DNA of 64,000 nucleotides, from positions 744,001 to 808,000 of the forward strand of contig NZ_CP026951.1 in the NCBI RefSeq assembly GCF_003065485.1, given 5' to 3'. Source of the stretch: Salinibacterium hongtaonis (lineage in GTDB: Bacteria > Actinomycetota > Actinomycetes > Actinomycetales > Microbacteriaceae). Numbering within the stretch: the stretch's first letter is position 1; every line of letters begins with the position of its first letter. Positions 44,309 to 53,673 of the stretch are shown here, piece by piece. The translations under genes and the position numbers were made by a program. Below the pieces are notes generated by a model. The model was not told where the DNA came from, made no database searches, and saw only the letters and a list, made by a program, of their open reading frames with translations.

Positions 44309-45157
44309 CTATCGGGTCAGAGCACCGATGATGCGCAGAATGGTCGCCATGTCGTCATCGGCTTCTTCGGGGGATGCTGGGGCGAACTCGGTTATGCCAG
44401 CGCCAGAGAGCGCGTAGCGCCCGCGCAGTGCCGCGATCATCGCCACGAGATCTGCAGCGCTGAGCCCGAATGGCACGGGCGAGCCGATTCCCTGGATGAT
44501 GCCGGGGTCAAGAACGTCGAGATCGACATGGATATAAACGGATGTCGCCCCGGTCGACTCCACTGCGTCCAGAAGCTCGGCGATCATGGCCGCACCGGCA
44601 TCCCGTTCTCCGATGCCCGCAGTGGGCGCGATCATCCGGATGCCCTCCTGCTCGATGAACTCGGCCTCACCGTCATCGAGCTGCCGGGCGCCGACGACGA
44701 CCACTCGCTGCGGCGCGAGCGGGTCGGCACAGACCAGTTCGTCGGCGCCGTGCCCGAGGAGTGTGCGCAGCACCATGCCCGTGAAGGCGCCGCTTGGTGA
44801 TGACTGAGGAGTGTTGAGGTCTGGGTGGGCATCGAACCAGACCACGCAGGTATCAGGTGAGTGGGTGAGCGCGTGCGGCACCGCCGCGAGCTGCACCCCG
44901 CAATCGCCGCCGATCGTTACCGCCGGGCCTCCGTGTGCGAGCAGGGCTGCGGCCAGCCGGTCTCGCACCATCAAGAGAGACGAAAGACGGGCCACGCTCG
45001 TGCCGAGGGCATCGCCGGCGCCGATCGGAACATCGATCAGGGTCGTCGAGGCCGCGGGGAGATCATGGCTGATCGCATGCGCGCCATCGGCCAGTCGCAT
45101 CGCGCGCGCCGAGCCAGAGCCCTGCCATTGGGGAACAACAAAAAATGAGGCGGCCAC
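44309..45157 (-). CDS. Arginase/ureohydrolase family protein with altered metal site
   Basis: A 282-residue protein. The arginase fold motifs are visible: TIGGDCGVQLAAV, VVWFDAHPDLNTP and YIHVDLDVLDPG. In classical arginases the first motif is GGDHS and its His binds manganese; here it is GGDCG, so a Cys stands in that place. The other Asp and His ligands are kept. Relatives beginning FFVVPQWQGSGS share this, so it is a subfamily trait rather than a decay. The substrate is uncertain. GTG 45157 is followed by codons that also form the 3' arm of the pspA terminator (45140-45187). Confidence 0.8.
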   Translation of the reverse strand: MAASFFVVPQWQGSGSARAMRLADGAHAISHDLPAASTTLIDVPIGAGDALGTSVARLSSLLMVRDRLAAALLAHGGPAVTIGGDCGVQLAAVPHALTHSPDTCVVWFDAHPDLNTPQSSPSGAFTGMVLRTLLGHGADELVCADPLAPQRVVVVGARQLDDGEAEFIEQEGIRMIAPTAGIGERDAGAAMIAELLDAVESTGATSVYIHVDLDVLDPGIIQGIGSPVPFGLSAADLVAMIAALRGRYALSGAGITEFAPASPEEADDDMATILRIIGALTR

Positions 45158-45187
45158 GGCGTCAGTCTTGCACGCCGGGCCGCCTCA
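45140..45187 (-). terminator. Intrinsic terminator of pspA overlapping the arginase-family start
   Basis: On the minus strand a 16-bp stem (45187-45178 plus 45177-45172 pairing with 45162-45157 and 45155-45146, one bulged base) encloses a 9-base loop. It is followed by six T (45145-45140), a textbook terminator 15 bases after the pspA stop. The GTG start and codons 2-6 of the downstream gene lie in the 3' arm and T-tract. Confidence 0.82.
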
Positions 45188-45202
45188 CTGCACCACTCGC
45201 GG

Positions 45203-45943
45203 CTACTCGCCCGAGGTCACAGCATTCTGAGCGCCGCCGAGCTTGAGGGCGGCGAGCCGTGCCTCGAGCTCAATCGCCTGATCCGATGATTCAAGCTGCT
45301 CGAACTGGGCGTCGAGGCTCGACGACGCGAGCTCCTGCTGCCCCAGAACGCGGGCCTCTTCGCGCCGCACCTTCTCCTCGAAGCGGCTGATTTCGCTGGT
45401 CGGGTCGAGCAGATCGATGCTCTTCATCGCATCCATGACCTGAGTTTGGGCCTGTGCCGTCTTGGCGCGGGCGATGAGCTGGTCACGCTTAGACGAGAGC
45501 TCGCCGAGCTTGCCCTTCATCGCATCGAGGCCGCGCTTGAGCTGATCGACCACCGCGGTCTGCGAGGCGATGACGGGCTCGGCATCCTTCGCCTCTTTTT
45601 CGGCTGCCATCTGCCGTCCCAGGGCGACCTTGGCGAGATTGTCGAACTTATCGGCGTCGACAGCGTCCCCCGCGGCACGCAGCTCGTCGGCTTTGCGGCT
45701 GGCTGCGATGGCCTTGCGACCCCAGTCCTCGGCGTTGGCGACATCCTCTGCGTGGTCCTGCTCCAGCAGGCGCAGGTTGCCGATGGTCTCTGAGATGGCG
45801 CTTTCGGCCTCGGAGATGCTGCTGCTGTAGTCGCGGACCATCTGGTCGAGCATCTTGGCAGGGTCTTCGGCAGCGTCGAGCAGCGCATTGATGTTGGCCT
45901 TCGCCAACTGGGCGATGCGGCCAAAGATCGATTGCTTTGCCAT
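45203..45943 (-). CDS. pspA: PspA/IM30 family phage-shock protein
   Basis: A 246-residue ESCRT-III-like membrane-stress protein. The N-terminus SIFGRIAQLAKANINALLDAAEDPAKMLDQMVRDY is the amphipathic membrane-binding helix and the family signature. The rest is almost entirely alpha-helical coiled coil with heptads (SSISEAESAISETIG, then LLEQDHAEDVANAEDW) and ends in a low-hydrophobic helix. It polymerises on damaged membranes. The length (246) is typical for actinobacteria. A separate PspC protein is encoded at 57136. Confidence 0.93.
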   Translation of the reverse strand: MAKQSIFGRIAQLAKANINALLDAAEDPAKMLDQMVRDYSSSISEAESAISETIGNLRLLEQDHAEDVANAEDWGRKAIAASRKADELRAAGDAVDADKFDNLAKVALGRQMAAEKEAKDAEPVIASQTAVVDQLKRGLDAMKGKLGELSSKRDQLIARAKTAQAQTQVMDAMKSIDLLDPTSEISRFEEKVRREEARVLGQQELASSSLDAQFEQLESSDQAIELEARLAALKLGGAQNAVTSGE

Positions 45944-46032
45944 GTACCGTGTCCTCTCGTTCAGGGACAGATGCCCCTCGTGAGTGCGACTTTATCGGAA
46001 CCGGCTGAGCATCGCCGCCCCCTCGCGGTGGT

Positions 46033-46839
46033 CTACTGAAGTGTGATCTGCTGGGCGGGACCAGTGACCGTTTCGACAGCGCCGTCTGCCGTTGTTACGT
46101 AGATCGCCGCGCTGAGAGCGTAGGTGCCAGCGGGGAGCGCCGGCAGGCCATCGCGGAACGATTCGGCCGCCTCATCCTGCTCGTCGCACAGCACGGGAAC
46201 CACGGATGCGGGGTAGGTCATTGACTCGCCGGGTGCCAGGTCGACGGCGACGGCGAGTGCTATTAGCGGCCCATTGCTGTGCCAGACCGTGACGCCGTCT
46301 CGGCTCAGTGTCATGGCAGGGGAGGCCGCCGTTGTGCCGACGATGTGGCCCTGGCCGGTGTTCTGCAGAGTGACGGATGCCGCAATCGGCACGCCGTTCG
46401 CATCGGCAACAGCGGGAAACTGGGGAGAGAGCTCGAGTGTCGTCGTGCTCGCAACCTCGGCGATCGGCAGAGCACAGGGGTTGAGCTTCTCTACGGGTGC
46501 GAGCGAGCTGCCCGCGCTGCCGCCCGCGGCCCCGGCAAAATCCTCATCGGGCGTGAACTCACCGTCGGCGGACTCCCTGACAGTGGCACCCGAATCCGAT
46601 GCCGATGTCATCGTCATCGACGAAGACGGCAGCCGAAGCCCGGTTGCTCCGGCAACGCCGATGCCGGCGACAGCGAGAGTCAGGGCAGATCCGACGCCCA
46701 CCTGGCGGGGCAGCCGCCTCCGGCGCGAGCGACGGATGACCGCCGCCGTATCGATTGTGCCCAGACTCAGAGGCGTCTCAGAGAACAGGGACTTGAGATC
46801 GCGCTGTCGCGCATTCGCGGAGTCGCTATCGCTGTGCAT
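46033..46839 (-). CDS. Single-TM protein, probable anti-sigma partner of the SigE-type factor
   Basis: A 268-residue protein with a cytosolic N-terminus (about 45 residues, basic RRSRRRRLPRQ just before the membrane), one helix (VGVGSALTLAVAGIGVAGATG) and a 200-residue exported domain containing two Cys (NPCALP, VLCDEQ) and beta-rich segments. AAGGAGG gives a strong ribosome binding site for ATG 46839. It overlaps the sigma gene by 14 bp, the usual place for an anti-sigma factor, but no known anti-sigma motif is seen, so the role is inferred from position. Confidence 0.6.
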   Translation of the reverse strand: MHSDSDSANARQRDLKSLFSETPLSLGTIDTAAVIRRSRRRRLPRQVGVGSALTLAVAGIGVAGATGLRLPSSSMTMTSASDSGATVRESADGEFTPDEDFAGAAGGSAGSSLAPVEKLNPCALPIAEVASTTTLELSPQFPAVADANGVPIAASVTLQNTGQGHIVGTTAASPAMTLSRDGVTVWHSNGPLIALAVAVDLAPGESMTYPASVVPVLCDEQDEAAESFRDGLPALPAGTYALSAAIYVTTADGAVETVTGPAQQITLQ

Positions 46840-47407
46840 GGGATCCTCCTTGTGTCGCGGCAGTGGACGAGCGCAGGGCAGTGGGCGGAGGCGCGGAGCC
46901 TGGACCATGGGGAGACCCGCCCGCGAGAGCGACCGACATTTTGGCGAGACCATCGCTCAAATAGCGCTTCACCGTGCCAGGGCTTATCTCCAGGGTCTCG
47001 GCGATATCGGCCACGGTGAAGTCGTCGTAGTAGCGCAGAACCAGGCACGCGCGCTCGCGGGGCGTGAGCCGCGCGAGCTCTCCGAACAGATCGATGCGGG
47101 CATCAGACGACTCTGCTGGGGAGGCGTGGTGCTCGGGCGCTGCGGTCAGATGCAGGATGCGTCGCCATCGTTGCGTGCGGCGCCCGCCATCGAGATGGGT
47201 CGTGAGAATCGCGCGCCGAACATAGGCCTCCGCACTCTGCAGCGACAGACCGTTGCGCAGCCGACCGAAGGTCTTGACCAGAGCATCCTGCACCAGGTCG
47301 GCCGCGTCATCCTGGCTCCCGGAGACGACGTAGGCGTACCGAAGCAGCGCGTCCCCTCGCTCGGCGACGAGCCGGGTCACCACGAGTTCCCATGCCGCTG
47401 TGGCCAC
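46826..47407 (-). CDS. SigE-family ECF RNA polymerase sigma factor
   Basis: A 193-residue ECF sigma factor. Region 2: DALLRYAYVVSGSQDDAADLVQDALVKTF; then AEAYVRRAILTTHLDGGRR. Region 4: LARLTPRERACLVLRYYDDF then TVADIAETLEISPGTVKRYLSDGLAKM. This combination (LLxYAYxxxGxxxxAxDLVQxALxK, AYVRRxxxxxxL) is typical of the SigE-family in actinobacteria. GTG 47407 is used; the 30-residue extension to 47497 lacks homology and is basic/proline-rich. A Gly/Pro/Ser-rich tail of about 30 residues ends the protein. It precedes a single-TM partner. Confidence 0.88.
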   Translation of the reverse strand: MATAAWELVVTRLVAERGDALLRYAYVVSGSQDDAADLVQDALVKTFGRLRNGLSLQSAEAYVRRAILTTHLDGGRRTQRWRRILHLTAAPEHHASPAESSDARIDLFGELARLTPRERACLVLRYYDDFTVADIAETLEISPGTVKRYLSDGLAKMSVALAGGSPHGPGSAPPPTALRSSTAATQGGSHAQR

Positions 47408-47525
47408 GATGCCCGCCTCTCTCGACACCCGAGGCGTCGCACGTCCAGGGTGGCCTGAGAGGCACCCTCTACTACCTAAGACGCGCGGCGGAGCCAAAAC
47501 GTTGTGGGGGTGGCCCAGCTTAACG

Positions 47526-47570
47526 ATCGAGGCCCCGCAGCGCGCAGTGTGCGCGGTGCGGGGCCTCGAT
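47526..47570 (-). terminator. Terminator after pckG
   Basis: ATCGAGGCCCCGCA (47526-47539) pairs with 47557-47570, and CGCGCA/TGCGCG (47541-47546/47550-47555) extends the stem inward after a G-G mismatch. It lies directly after the pckG stop on the minus strand. The T-tract is weak. Confidence 0.7.
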
Positions 47571-47580
47571 TATGGAGTCT

Positions 47581-49437
47581 CTATTCCGCCGTCAGGCGCT
47601 CGCGAATCTCGGCGAGCTGCGCCGAGAGCTCGGCGGGCAGACGCTCGCCAAACTTCTCGAAGAACTGCTCGGTGTCGTCAAGCTCGGCGAGCCAGGATTC
47701 CGGTGTGATCTCGAACAGCTGCTCAAGGTGCTTCTCGCTGATGTCCAGCCCGTCCACGTTGAGAGCTCCCTGCGGCGGCATGTAACCGAGCGGGGTGTCC
47801 TGCGCTTCTGCGCGTCCGTCGACGCGGTCCAGGATCCATTCGAGAACGCGGGAGTTCTCGGCGAAGCCGGGCCAGAGAAAGTCGCCGTCGTCGTTCTTGC
47901 GGAACCAGTTCACCTGGAAGATGCGCGGCATGTTGCCCGCGGCCCGCAGGGTGTCGCCCACAGAAAGCCAGTGCGACCAGTGGTCAGCCATGTTGTACCC
48001 GCAGAAGGGCATCATGGCGAACGGGTCGCGGCGAAGCTCTCCCACGGCCCCTTCGGCAGCCGCGGTGCGCTCCGACGAGACGGTGGCGCCGATGAAGACT
48101 CCGTGTTCCCAGTCGCGAGCCTCGACGACGAGGGGAACGTTGGTGGCGCGACGGCCCCCGAAGACGATCGCATCGATCACTACGCCCTGGGGGTCGTCCC
48201 ACGTGTCCGCGATCGACGGAGCCTGGTGGGCGGCGACGGTGAAGCGGGAGTTGGGGTGCGCTGCGGGTGCGCCCGATTCCGGAGTCCAGGGGTTGCCCTG
48301 CCAGTCGGTCAGGTTCGCGGGAGCCTTGTCGGTGAGGCCCTCCCACCAGACATCGCCATCCTCGCGCAGTGCCACGTTCGTGAAGATCGTGTTGCCCCAC
48401 AGTGTGTCGATTGCGGTCGCATTGGTCTTGGGGCTCGTTCCGGGGGCGACCCCAAAGAACCCAGCCTCGGGGTTGATCGCGCGAAGCCGTCCATCGGGGC
48501 CAGGACGAAGCCAGGCGATGTCGTCGCCGATGGTCTCAACCTTCCAGCCCGGGATGCTCGGCTTGAGCATTGCCAGGTTGGTCTTTCCGCAGGCGGAGGG
48601 GAAAGCGGCGGCAACGTGGAACACCCGGCCGCGTGGGTTCGTGACCTTGAGCAGCAGCATGTGCTCGGCGAGCCATCCCTCGTCGTGGGCGATCACCGAG
48701 GCAATGCGCAGGGCGAAAGACTTCTTGGCGAGCAGTGCGTTGCCGCCGTAAGCAGAGCCGTATGACCAGATCTCCCGAGTCTCGGGAAAGTGGCTGATGT
48801 ACTTCGTGTCGTTGCAGGGCCACGCGACATCCTCCTGGCCGGGAGAAAGAGGGGCGCCCACGCTGTGCACGGCGGGAACCCACTCGGTCTCGTCGGTGAT
48901 GAGGTCGAGTGCTGCCGTGCCCATGCGAGTCATAACGCCCATCGACGCGACGACGTAGGGGGAGTCGGTGACCTGCACACCAAGCTTGGCGAGCGGGCTG
49001 CCGAGGGGGCCCATCGAGAACGGCATCACGTACATGGTGCGACCGCGCATCGAACCCTCGAAGAGCGGAGCCAGAGTTGCCCGCATCTCGTCTGGCGCGA
49101 TCCAGTTGTTGGTGGGGCCAGCATCCTCTTGGTTCTCGGAGCAGATGTAGGTGCGTGACTCGACCCGGGCCACATCGCTCGGGTGGCTGCGGGCGAGAAA
49201 GCTGTAGGGCCGGTGCTCGGGGTTGAGGCGCATGAGCGTGCCCGAATCGACCATGACGCGGGTCAGACGGTCCCACTCTTGGGGGGAGCCGTCGCACCAG
49301 ACGATGGAGTTGGGCTGGGTGGTCTCGGCAATCGAGTTGACCCAGGCGACGACTCGAGCGTTGGCGCCGACAGGGGCACCGGCATACGAGGCTGACGTCG
49401 CTTCTTCAATTGTGGGTTGTGGGCTCGTCAGTGTCAT
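47581..49437 (-). CDS. pckG: Phosphoenolpyruvate carboxykinase (GTP)
   Basis: A 618-residue enzyme that makes phosphoenolpyruvate from oxaloacetate and GTP. The kinase-1 loop is [14 protein letters not shown] with the hyper-reactive Cys, kinase-2 is IGDDIAWL, and the GTP-type length and start are as expected. Arg and substrate residues lie in [16 protein letters not shown] and [12 protein letters not shown]. The frame is open to 49473, but ATG 49437 (MTLTSPQPT) has GGATGG seven bases upstream. Two palindromes lie in the shared spacer with the divergent ramB-like gene. Confidence 0.96.
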   Translation of the reverse strand: MTLTSPQPTIEEATSASYAGAPVGANARVVAWVNSIAETTQPNSIVWCDGSPQEWDRLTRVMVDSGTLMRLNPEHRPYSFLARSHPSDVARVESRTYICSENQEDAGPTNNWIAPDEMRATLAPLFEGSMRGRTMYVMPFSMGPLGSPLAKLGVQVTDSPYVVASMGVMTRMGTAALDLITDETEWVPAVHSVGAPLSPGQEDVAWPCNDTKYISHFPETREIWSYGSAYGGNALLAKKSFALRIASVIAHDEGWLAEHMLLLKVTNPRGRVFHVAAAFPSACGKTNLAMLKPSIPGWKVETIGDDIAWLRPGPDGRLRAINPEAGFFGVAPGTSPKTNATAIDTLWGNTIFTNVALREDGDVWWEGLTDKAPANLTDWQGNPWTPESGAPAAHPNSRFTVAAHQAPSIADTWDDPQGVVIDAIVFGGRRATNVPLVVEARDWEHGVFIGATVSSERTAAAEGAVGELRRDPFAMMPFCGYNMADHWSHWLSVGDTLRAAGNMPRIFQVNWFRKNDDGDFLWPGFAENSRVLEWILDRVDGRAEAQDTPLGYMPPQGALNVDGLDISEKHLEQLFEITPESWLAELDDTEQFFEKFGERLPAELSAQLAEIRERLTAE

Positions 49438-49455
49438 GGTGTGTCCATCCGCTCG

Positions 49456-49488
49456 GCACGCAACTGCGTGCAAAAATCATCGGTGATT
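49456..49488. promoter_or_regulatory. Two adjacent palindromes between pckG and the ramB-like gene
   Basis: GCACGCA-AC-TGCGTGC (49456-49471) is a perfect inverted repeat 19 bases upstream of the pckG ATG. AATCA-TCGG-TGATT (49475-49488) follows after three bases. Both are in the 129-bp divergent spacer and are candidate operators. Neither equals the corynebacterial RamB site I know (AAAGTTTGCAAA-like). Confidence 0.5.
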
Positions 49489-49566
49489 ACAGTCTGGAAC
49501 TCCTCACGCGCCTGTAAAGGCCATATCCGCTGAAAAGAATCGCCAATCTTTCGCTATGCTCAAGAC

Positions 49567-51003
49567 GTGACCGATCTTGCAACTCTCGGCCAGCGCATCC
49601 GTTACTTCCGGACTCAGGCAGGCCTCACCCTCGACCAACTCGGATCTGCCGTTGGCATTGCCGGCAGTCAGCTTTCGCTGATGGAAAACGGCCGGCGAGA
49701 GCCACGGCTATCCCTGCTGCAGTCGATTTCGGAGGCCCTCGGCATCCAGGTGTCCGAACTGCTGTCGTCCGAGCCTCCGACCCATCGTGCTTCGCTCGAG
49801 ATCGAACTCGAGCGGCTGCAGCACGGCGCCCTCTACGCGGGCCTCGGGCTGCCCACTATTCGGGTATCCCGCTCGATGACCGACGACACGCTGAGCGCCC
49901 TCGTCGGACTGCATCGCGAGCTCGCGCGCAGGGCGCGTGAGGCGATCGCCACTCCGGAGGAGGCTCGCCGCGCCAATACCGAACTGCGCCAGCACATGCG
50001 CACGCAGAACAATTACCTGCCCGACCTTGAAAAGCTGGCAGAGGATGCCCTCGCGGGCGTCGGTCACACCAGCGGCGCCCTCACCCATCGCTCCGTTGCG
50101 CTGATGGCCAAGCGGCTGGGCTTCGACCTCATCCACGTTGACGACCTGCCGCACTCCACGCGCTCGGTCACCGATCTGGAAAACGGCCGTATCTATCTGC
50201 CACCCGCATCAATCCCCGGCGGCCACGGCCTGCGGTCGATGGCGCTGCAAGCTATGGCCCACCGACTACTCGATCACCACGAACCGGCCAGCTACGCGGA
50301 GTTCTTGCAGCAGAGACTCGAGATCAACTACTTTGCAGCTGCCTGCCTGATGCCGCTGCGCCAATCCGTCGATTTTCTCTCGACGGCCAAAGAGGAGCGC
50401 AACCTCGCGATCGAGGATTTTCGCGATGCGTTCGGCGTGACTCACGAGGCCGCCGCCCTGCGCTTCACCAATCTGGCGACCAGCCACCTCGGCATGCCCG
50501 TCCACTTCCTGCGCGTCGGCGACGACGGGGCCCTCTATAAGGGGTACGAGAACGACGGGATGGGGCTCCCGACCGACGTGACGGGGTCGATGGAAGGGCA
50601 GATCGTCTGCCGCTACTGGAGCGCGCGCGTCGCATTCACCCGCACCAACCGAACCACCGAGTTCTACCAGTACACCGACACGCCATCCGGAACTTTCTGG
50701 AGCTCGACCCAGACGGGAACGAGCTCGCAGGGAGACTTCTCCATCACCTTTGGTGTGCCCTTCAATGACGCCAAATGGTTCCGGGGAAGAGATACGCGCA
50801 ACCGCGAGACCTCGACGTGCCCCGACGTCAACTGCTGCCGCAGGCCCTCGGGAGAGTTCGCAGAGCGCTGGTCTCACAGGGCGTGGGCAAGCGCCAAGCT
50901 GCACTCGCACATCCTGTCGCCGCTGCCCTCGGGAACCTTTCCCGGGGTCGACGACACCGAGCTCTACGAGTTTCTCGAGACCCATTCGGGCGACACCGAC
51001 TAG
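49567..51003 (+). CDS. RamB-like XRE-family regulator (short-chain fatty acyl sensing type)
   Basis: A 478-residue regulator. The N-terminal XRE helix-turn-helix (LGQRIRYFRTQAGLTLDQLGSAVGIAGSQLSLMENGRREPRLSLL) is followed by an IrrE/DUF955-like middle domain (about residues 180-280, without the HExxH zinc motif) and a DUF2083 C-terminal domain with conserved Cys (STCPDVNCCRR). RamB in Corynebacterium controls acetate and other two-carbon metabolism. TATGCT (49555-49560) lies seven bases before GTG 49567 and no ribosome binding site is present, so the mRNA may be leaderless. It is divergent from pckG. Confidence 0.88.
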   Translation: MTDLATLGQRIRYFRTQAGLTLDQLGSAVGIAGSQLSLMENGRREPRLSLLQSISEALGIQVSELLSSEPPTHRASLEIELERLQHGALYAGLGLPTIRVSRSMTDDTLSALVGLHRELARRAREAIATPEEARRANTELRQHMRTQNNYLPDLEKLAEDALAGVGHTSGALTHRSVALMAKRLGFDLIHVDDLPHSTRSVTDLENGRIYLPPASIPGGHGLRSMALQAMAHRLLDHHEPASYAEFLQQRLEINYFAAACLMPLRQSVDFLSTAKEERNLAIEDFRDAFGVTHEAAALRFTNLATSHLGMPVHFLRVGDDGALYKGYENDGMGLPTDVTGSMEGQIVCRYWSARVAFTRTNRTTEFYQYTDTPSGTFWSSTQTGTSSQGDFSITFGVPFNDAKWFRGRDTRNRETSTCPDVNCCRRPSGEFAERWSHRAWASAKLHSHILSPLPSGTFPGVDDTELYEFLETHSGDTD

Positions 51004-51042
51004 GTCTCAACTCGGGAATGTTTTTGGGCTCCCCGCCGTTGC

Positions 51043-51063
51043 TATGAGTCGAGGCGACTCAAG
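51043..51063. promoter_or_regulatory. HAIR-type element (HspR operator) before the ClpC-like gene
   Basis: TATGAGT-N7-ACTCAAG (51043-51063) matches the HspR-binding consensus CTTGAGT-N7-ACTCAAG at 12 of 14 fixed positions. A TATGAG -10-like box at 51043-51048 would be covered by the bound repressor. It is 17 bases before the ATG at 51081. Confidence 0.72.
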
Positions 51064-51080
51064 TTATGGAAAGGGGTCTC

Positions 51081-53624
51081 ATGCCTACATTTTTTGGTCC
51101 GGTCGGTGCCGGCGCTGGCTCGTTCGACGAGTTCCTTGCGCGGTACCTTCAGGAGCAGCGCGCCGCCCAGTCGGGGCGCTCCATTGACATCACGCGGCTG
51201 CTCAGTCGCCGCACCCACGACGTTCTTAGCGAAGCCGCAACCAACGCGGCTCAGCACGGCCACACCGAGCTCGACGCCCTTCACCTGCTTCGCGTGCTCG
51301 TTACCATTCCGTCGGTTTCAGAAACCCTGCGAGGAATCGGCGCAGACGCTTCGGCGATCTCTGCCGCAATCGAGCAGGCGCTCCCCGGTGACAGCGGCGA
51401 GCGCCCGTCCGGTGCCCCCACGCTGACTCCGTCGACTCAGCGCGCACTTCTCGACGCGCACCAGGTGGCCCGTGCCTTCGGCTCGACCTATATCGACCCT
51501 GAGCACGTCTTCTTTGCGTTTGTTGTTAACCACGACTCTGCCGCCGGTCGAATTCTTGCCGCCCACGGCGTCACGCCGCAGGCTCTGCAATCTGGTCGCG
51601 CGGCGGCTCCAGACGCAGCCGGCGCTGGTGCCGCGGCATCCGAAACTCCCACGCTCGACACCTACAGTGTCGACCTCACGGCTCAGGCCCGAGAAGGGGG
51701 ACTCGACCCTGTCATCGGCCGTCACGACGAGATCGAGCAGACCATCGAGATTCTCTCCCGGCGAACCAAGAACAACCCGGTCCTGATCGGAGAGGCTGGT
51801 GTCGGCAAGACCGCTGTCGTAGAGGGCCTTGCCCAGGCAATCGTCGACGGCAGCGTGCCCGAGCAACTGCGCGACAAGCGGCTCGTTTCGCTCGATCTGC
51901 CCGGAATGCTTGCCGGTGCCCGGTACCGCGGCGACTTCGAGGAGCGCCTGACCAAGCTCATGGAGGAGGTCAGCGCGCACAAGGGCGAGCTCATCATCTT
52001 CATCGACGAGCTCCACACCATTGTGGGGGCCGGGGGTGGCGGCGATGGGGGCGGAATGGATGCCGGCAACATCCTCAAACCCCGCCTTGCCCGCGGCGAG
52101 CTGCACCTGATCGGTGCGACCACCCTGAGCGAATACCGCCGGGTGGAGAAGGACTCCGCTCTTGAGCGGAGGTTCCAGCCCGTCACGGTCAACGAGCCCA
52201 ACGCCGAGGATGCCGTGAAGATTCTGGCCGGGCTGCGCTCGCGCTACGAGGAGCACCACGGTGTGACCTACACGGATGCTGCCCTCCAGGCCGCTGTCGA
52301 CCTGTCGTCGCGGTACATCAGCGACCGGTTCCTGCCCGACAAGGCGATCGACCTCATCGACCAGGCCGGGGCGCGGTTGCGCCTGCGGCTCGGGATGCGG
52401 GTTGACGTTGCCGCCCTGAAGCAGCAGCTCGCCGAGGCTGTGGCGTCGAAGGATGCCGCCGTCGCCGAGGAGCGCTACGAGGATGCTTCCGCGCTGCGGG
52501 ACCGCATCGATGAGCTTCAGAAGGCGGTAACCGCAGCCGAGTCGGGTACATCGACGGGCACCGCGCCCGCCGTGATCGACGCGGAACAGATCGCCGAGAT
52601 CATCTCTCGTGCCACCGGAATCCCCACGACCAAGCTCACGGAGGCCGACCGTTCGCGCCTCGCGCACCTCGAAACCGAGTTGCACGAGCGGGTGATCGGC
52701 CAGGATGACGCTGTCACGGCAATCGCCCGTGCGATCCGTCGCAACGGCACTGGGCTCGGCGACCCGCGTCGCCCCGTCGGCAGCTTCCTCTTCTTGGGCC
52801 CGACGGGCGTCGGCAAGACCGAGCTCGCCAAGGCGCTCGCCGAGTCGCTGTTCGGCACCGAAGATTCGATGCTTCGCTTCGACATGAGCGAGTTCGGTGA
52901 GCGGCACACCGTGAGCCGGCTGGTCGGGGCTCCTCCCGGATACGTCGGATACGACGAGGCTGGGCAGCTCACGGAACGGGTTCGTCGCAACCCATACTCG
53001 GTGATTCTGCTCGACGAGATCGAGAAGGCCCACCCGGACGTGTTCAACCTGCTGCTGCAGGTGCTCGACGACGGGCGCCTTACCGACGGCCAGGGCCGCA
53101 CGGTCGACTTTCGAAACACGGTCATCGTGATGACCTCCAACATCGGGTCGGAGTTTCTCGCGAGCCGCAGCGGTGCCCTCGGCTTCGTCGCCGACTCTGG
53201 CACAGAAGCCGACAACGGTTTCGGCTCGGAAAAGGCTCTGCGCGACCGGGTTATGGGCAAGCTGCGCGAGTCGATGCGGCCCGAGTTTCTCAACCGCATC
53301 GATGAGATCGCCCTGTTCCGCAAGCTCGACAAGGCGCAGCTCCGCACGATCGTGCGCCTGCTGCTCGCGGGCACGGAGGCGCGCCTTGCTGCGCAGGGCA
53401 TCCGGCTTGTGGTGTCGGATGCTGCGGTCGACCAGATCGCCGACGAGGGCTACCAGCCCGAATACGGTGCGCGGCCGCTGCGACGCGTCATTCAGCGCCG
53501 GGTCGACGACCGGGTGGCCGAGATGCTCGTGGCGGGCGACCTCGCCGAGGGCGGAACCGTTCGCGTTGGCGTCGTCGACGGCGACCTCATGGTCGGGTCT
53601 GACGCCGTGATGCTCGCGGCCTAG
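51081..53624 (+). CDS. ClpC-like ATP-dependent protease ATP-binding subunit
   Basis: An 847-residue double-AAA unfoldase. Residues 1-165 hold a Clp N domain, though not the usual FERFTDRARR start. NBD1 has Walker A GEAGVGKT (about 237-244) and Walker [10 protein letters not shown] short middle segment ([26 protein letters not shown]-like) replaces the long ClpB coiled coil. NBD2 has GPTGVGKTE (about 573-581), [19 protein letters not shown] and an LGF tripeptide near residue 700, the loop that docks on ClpP. I read it as ClpC type rather than a ClpB disaggregase. ATG 51081 follows GGAAAGGGG. The HAIR element upstream suggests heat-shock control by HspR. Confidence 0.88.
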   Translation: MPTFFGPVGAGAGSFDEFLARYLQEQRAAQSGRSIDITRLLSRRTHDVLSEAATNAAQHGHTELDALHLLRVLVTIPSVSETLRGIGADASAISAAIEQALPGDSGERPSGAPTLTPSTQRALLDAHQVARAFGSTYIDPEHVFFAFVVNHDSAAGRILAAHGVTPQALQSGRAAAPDAAGAGAAASETPTLDTYSVDLTAQAREGGLDPVIGRHDEIEQTIEILSRRTKNNPVLIGEAGVGKTAVVEGLAQAIVDGSVPEQLRDKRLVSLDLPGMLAGARYRGDFEERLTKLMEEVSAHKGELIIFIDELHTIVGAGGGGDGGGMDAGNILKPRLARGELHLIGATTLSEYRRVEKDSALERRFQPVTVNEPNAEDAVKILAGLRSRYEEHHGVTYTDAALQAAVDLSSRYISDRFLPDKAIDLIDQAGARLRLRLGMRVDVAALKQQLAEAVASKDAAVAEERYEDASALRDRIDELQKAVTAAESGTSTGTAPAVIDAEQIAEIISRATGIPTTKLTEADRSRLAHLETELHERVIGQDDAVTAIARAIRRNGTGLGDPRRPVGSFLFLGPTGVGKTELAKALAESLFGTEDSMLRFDMSEFGERHTVSRLVGAPPGYVGYDEAGQLTERVRRNPYSVILLDEIEKAHPDVFNLLLQVLDDGRLTDGQGRTVDFRNTVIVMTSNIGSEFLASRSGALGFVADSGTEADNGFGSEKALRDRVMGKLRESMRPEFLNRIDEIALFRKLDKAQLRTIVRLLLAGTEARLAAQGIRLVVSDAAVDQIADEGYQPEYGARPLRRVIQRRVDDRVAEMLVAGDLAEGGTVRVGVVDGDLMVGSDAVMLAA

Positions 53625-53640
53625 CTAAACCAGCAGTGCA

Positions 53641-53673
53641 GCAACCCCGTCGGAGCTCATCCGGCGGGGTTGC
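53641..53673 (+). terminator. Hairpin after the ClpC-like gene
   Basis: GCAACCCCG (53641-53649) pairs with CGGGGTTGC (53665-53673). The loop can add GGA/TCC pairs. It begins 17 bases after the stop codon and overlaps the last codons of the convergent DUF4287 gene. A weak TTGCTTGC follows. Confidence 0.5.
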
